From positions 3,767,001 to 3,831,000 of the forward strand of contig NC_092561.1 of NCBI RefSeq assembly GCF_037975245.1: a stretch of DNA of 64,000 nucleotides, written 5' to 3'. A model generated the notes under the pieces. The model saw nothing but the letters and a program-made list of their open reading frames with translations, searched no databases and had not been told where the DNA came from. A program made the translations under genes and the position numbers. Source of the stretch: Apostichopus japonicus (Eukaryota; Echinodermata; Holothuroidea; Aspidochirotida; Stichopodidae). Below, piece by piece: positions 61,886 to 64,000 of the stretch (positions are counted from its first letter, which is position 1; every line of letters begins with the position of its first letter).

Positions 61886-63480
61886 TCTGTAAAGAAAATT
61901 ATGATTAATGTTAATTAATATCATAATTTGGATTTACAAATTGAGAGCATAAAAAATTAAGTAAAAAGACCTTCAATAAACTGAATTCAATAACTTTTCT
62001 TTGTAACCTACGGTATGACTGGTATTTCTTGCCCTATAAACATAGAAGTCGAGAAATTGGTGCAACTCGATCACTGACATAATGGAACTGTTCAGATACT
62101 TATGGTTGATGAGATATATGTGTTTTCAAGCTGTTTTTGATTATTTCCCATTATGCCTCACTCACTCATGAATATTAAAAAGATCAAAGTTGTTGCAAAG
62201 AGCATATACTTACTATGTTGTTACATCACCATACCAAGTATGAACTAAATCAGACATAGGGTTGAAGATATATTGCCATATATGAATTGTACGTTAACCC
62301 CGCCCACTCATCAATATGCATGAAATGGGAAGCACGAACAATAGAGCACATTTACACAACATGGGGCATCTACTGTACCTACAGTACTGTACCAAGCATG
62401 GCATTGAATCATCTCATGCTTCTTGATACAGCAAACAAAGCCCCCCCCCCCCCCAACACACACGCCATCACGATTACAAAGGTTACCAAGCCTTCAGCAT
62501 CATATAACCACAAAGAGTCACTCAGTGGCATGAGCAGTGGAGAAGGTGGAGGAAGGGAAGGGGCAAATTTAACTTTTCCCCAATTGATTAAGGTATGGCG
62601 TTTAAACTTTGTGAATGGTCCAGAGGAGAATGAGCAATTTTAAATGGGGGAGGGGCTGAACTTGGGTCATTTTAGTTATACCTATGTCGCAATGTAGGAG
62701 TCCATACCCAGAATTTTATGTTTTTTAGCGCCAACTGGTGCATTCTTTAGGTCTGTACATCAGGGGTGCAATCATGTTGGGAGGGAAGGGGGGGGGGGGG
62801 TCAGGGGGACACATTTCCCTTTCTGAGGGTAAAAGAAAATAATATGGAGTGTCCCCCACCCAGGTTAAGTGGCTGACTCGTGTAGGCACTTAGCCTTATA
62901 TCAGGCTCATAATGACATGTGTATCTCATAACGGGAGCTCAAACATTGTGCTGTGAGTTTATCATTGTTTCATTCTCATTTGCTCAACCCCCAATGAAAA
63001 TTGAATTTTTCAACTGGGTTCAAAATATCAGAAATACAGATTTCATTAATATCTTAAATTAACTGAGTAACCTGGCCCATACACCGGTGAGGCTATATGC
63101 CGAGCCAGAAAATAAAGAAAGCCTGCAGCATTCACTAATCTCCTTTCCAGTATATTATATATTACTCTGTAAATATCACGTACAAGCAATACATGACACT
63201 ATATATAAATTATATTTTGCATTCAGTTTGGTAAGAAATGCCACCTGTGATGATATTTAAGTGTTTTTGAGATCTATAATTACTGTATATACTGTATCAC
63301 AGGAGTTTTGACACTGAGACTGCAGTATATGGTGCCTGGGTACTAAGATGTTAGCCATGTTGTTGTTATAACACTGTTACTCATTATATATACCTGAAGT
63401 TCTACGTAGTTTAATAGCTGACCCTCCCAGTCCCCAGCTGCCCCCCCCCCCCCCTTCGAGATTTTCACTTCCTATTAAAA
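61886..63480. repeat. Duplicated upstream flank of TRIM-5
   Basis: Paralogue of the first 2.5 kb of flank 1, with C-runs near 62443 and 63441 and a G-run near 62791. The hairpin is damaged here (near 63105-63150). No supported gene. Confidence 0.7.
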
Positions 63481-63755
63481 TGAAATGTAGTTTTGTATGG
63501 AAATTATCCATTGATAGCCCCGGCAGCATTTAATGAAATGACTTCTTCTGCGATTATTACTTGACAAGTAGAGTATTCTATGATATCAGAGTGTTTTATA
63601 TGATGTTACTTGGGAGTAACTGTATTAGAAAGCATTATATATAAGTGTCTATGCTAAGGTAACAGGTTGTAACAGTATGTAATTGTTAAATGTAAGAATT
63701 TGTGGCGATATACAAAAAATAACATGCACAGTTTTGAATGTAGCTGATGACTACT
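63481..63755. other. Intergenic, related to 20.17-20.70 kb
   Basis: AGCATTTAATGAAATGACTTC and the GTATGTAATTGTTA stretch match sequence left of the 20704-24597 transposon, and the ACAGTTTTGAATGTAGCTGA part matches sequence right of it. This is therefore an approximate empty site for that insertion. Confidence 0.55.
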
Positions 63756-63759
63756 GTAT

Positions 63760-64000
63760 ACACAACCAGCTGTCATGAAGCTGACACAGTTAGTGGCGTG
63801 TATCATAGGAGGGTGCAGGTAGCCATGCCTCGATACAACCAGATGTATATGAAGCTGACACAGTTAGTGGTGTGTATCAAGGAGGGTGCTAGTAGCCATG
63901 CCTCAATACAACCAGCTGTATGAAGCTGACACAGTTGTGACCTGTATCACAGGAGGGTGCAGGTAGCCATGCCTCAATACAACCAGCGGTCATGAAGCTG
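63760..64000. repeat. About 80-bp minisatellite, at least three units, cut by the window edge
   Basis: AGCTGTCATGAAGCTGACAC, GGAGGGTGCAGGTAGCC and ATGCCTC repeat. By analogy with the three other loci, a SWSAP1-like last exon or remnant may follow just beyond the window. Confidence 0.8.

Overview
This window looks like nuclear DNA of a marine invertebrate animal. It is AT-rich and has genes with spliceosomal introns, a Penelope-like retroelement, tRNA- and snRNA-derived short repeats, inverted-repeat DNA transposons and long (TA)n tracts. The type of TRIM protein found, and my recall of similar multigene families, suggest an echinoderm, possibly a sea cucumber. That is inference; nothing in the window fixes the species.

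The backbone is a tandem array of five TRIM-type E3 ubiquitin ligase genes, all on the minus strand: TRIM-1 (1-854, cut by the window edge), TRIM-2 (14458-16638), TRIM-3 (32583-34766), TRIM-4 (48865-51048) and TRIM-5 (59672-61867). Each complete copy has one large coding exon encoding a C3HC4 RING, two B-boxes, a long charged coiled coil and a predicted six-bladed C-terminal beta-propeller. A conserved splice acceptor lies just upstream of every ATG and a conserved donor at the 3' end, so each gene probably has a 5' non-coding exon and a very short last coding exon. RING and coiled coil are nearly identical between copies, while differences gather in propeller loops, as would be expected of a diversifying recognition surface.

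Paired convergently with the array is a plus-strand gene of seven predicted exons (7584-13418) that I recognise as SWSAP1-like, a RecA/RAD51-type partner of SWIM-domain proteins in homologous recombination. Its Walker A lacks the usual lysine. A second copy (41515-47823) is a pseudogene with no first exon, a frameshift and a missing fifth exon. A third locus keeps only a last-exon remnant (25068-25246). Segments 0.86-16.6 kb and 34.8-51.0 kb are therefore two copies of one unit of about 16 kb.

Between genes are duplicated TRIM upstream flanks (0.86-4.8, 16.7-19.6, 34.8-39.0, 51.1-53.6, 61.9-63.5 kb) and many mobile elements: a 2.5 kb inverted-repeat element with eight exact copies of a 15-bp motif (4791-7333); a 3.9 kb DNA transposon with a decayed multi-exon gene (20704-24597); a decayed Penelope-like element (about 27583-30100) between TA repeats; a 397-bp hAT-like MITE (30598-30994); a tRNA-derived SINE (about 31.6 kb); a 1.1 kb element with 264-bp inverted arms (39282-40391); and U2-headed repeats (near 4.1 and 37.9 kb). 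The stretch 53.6-58.8 kb has no recognisable gene. All exon models, families and boundaries come from reading the sequence alone and were not checked against transcripts or databases.
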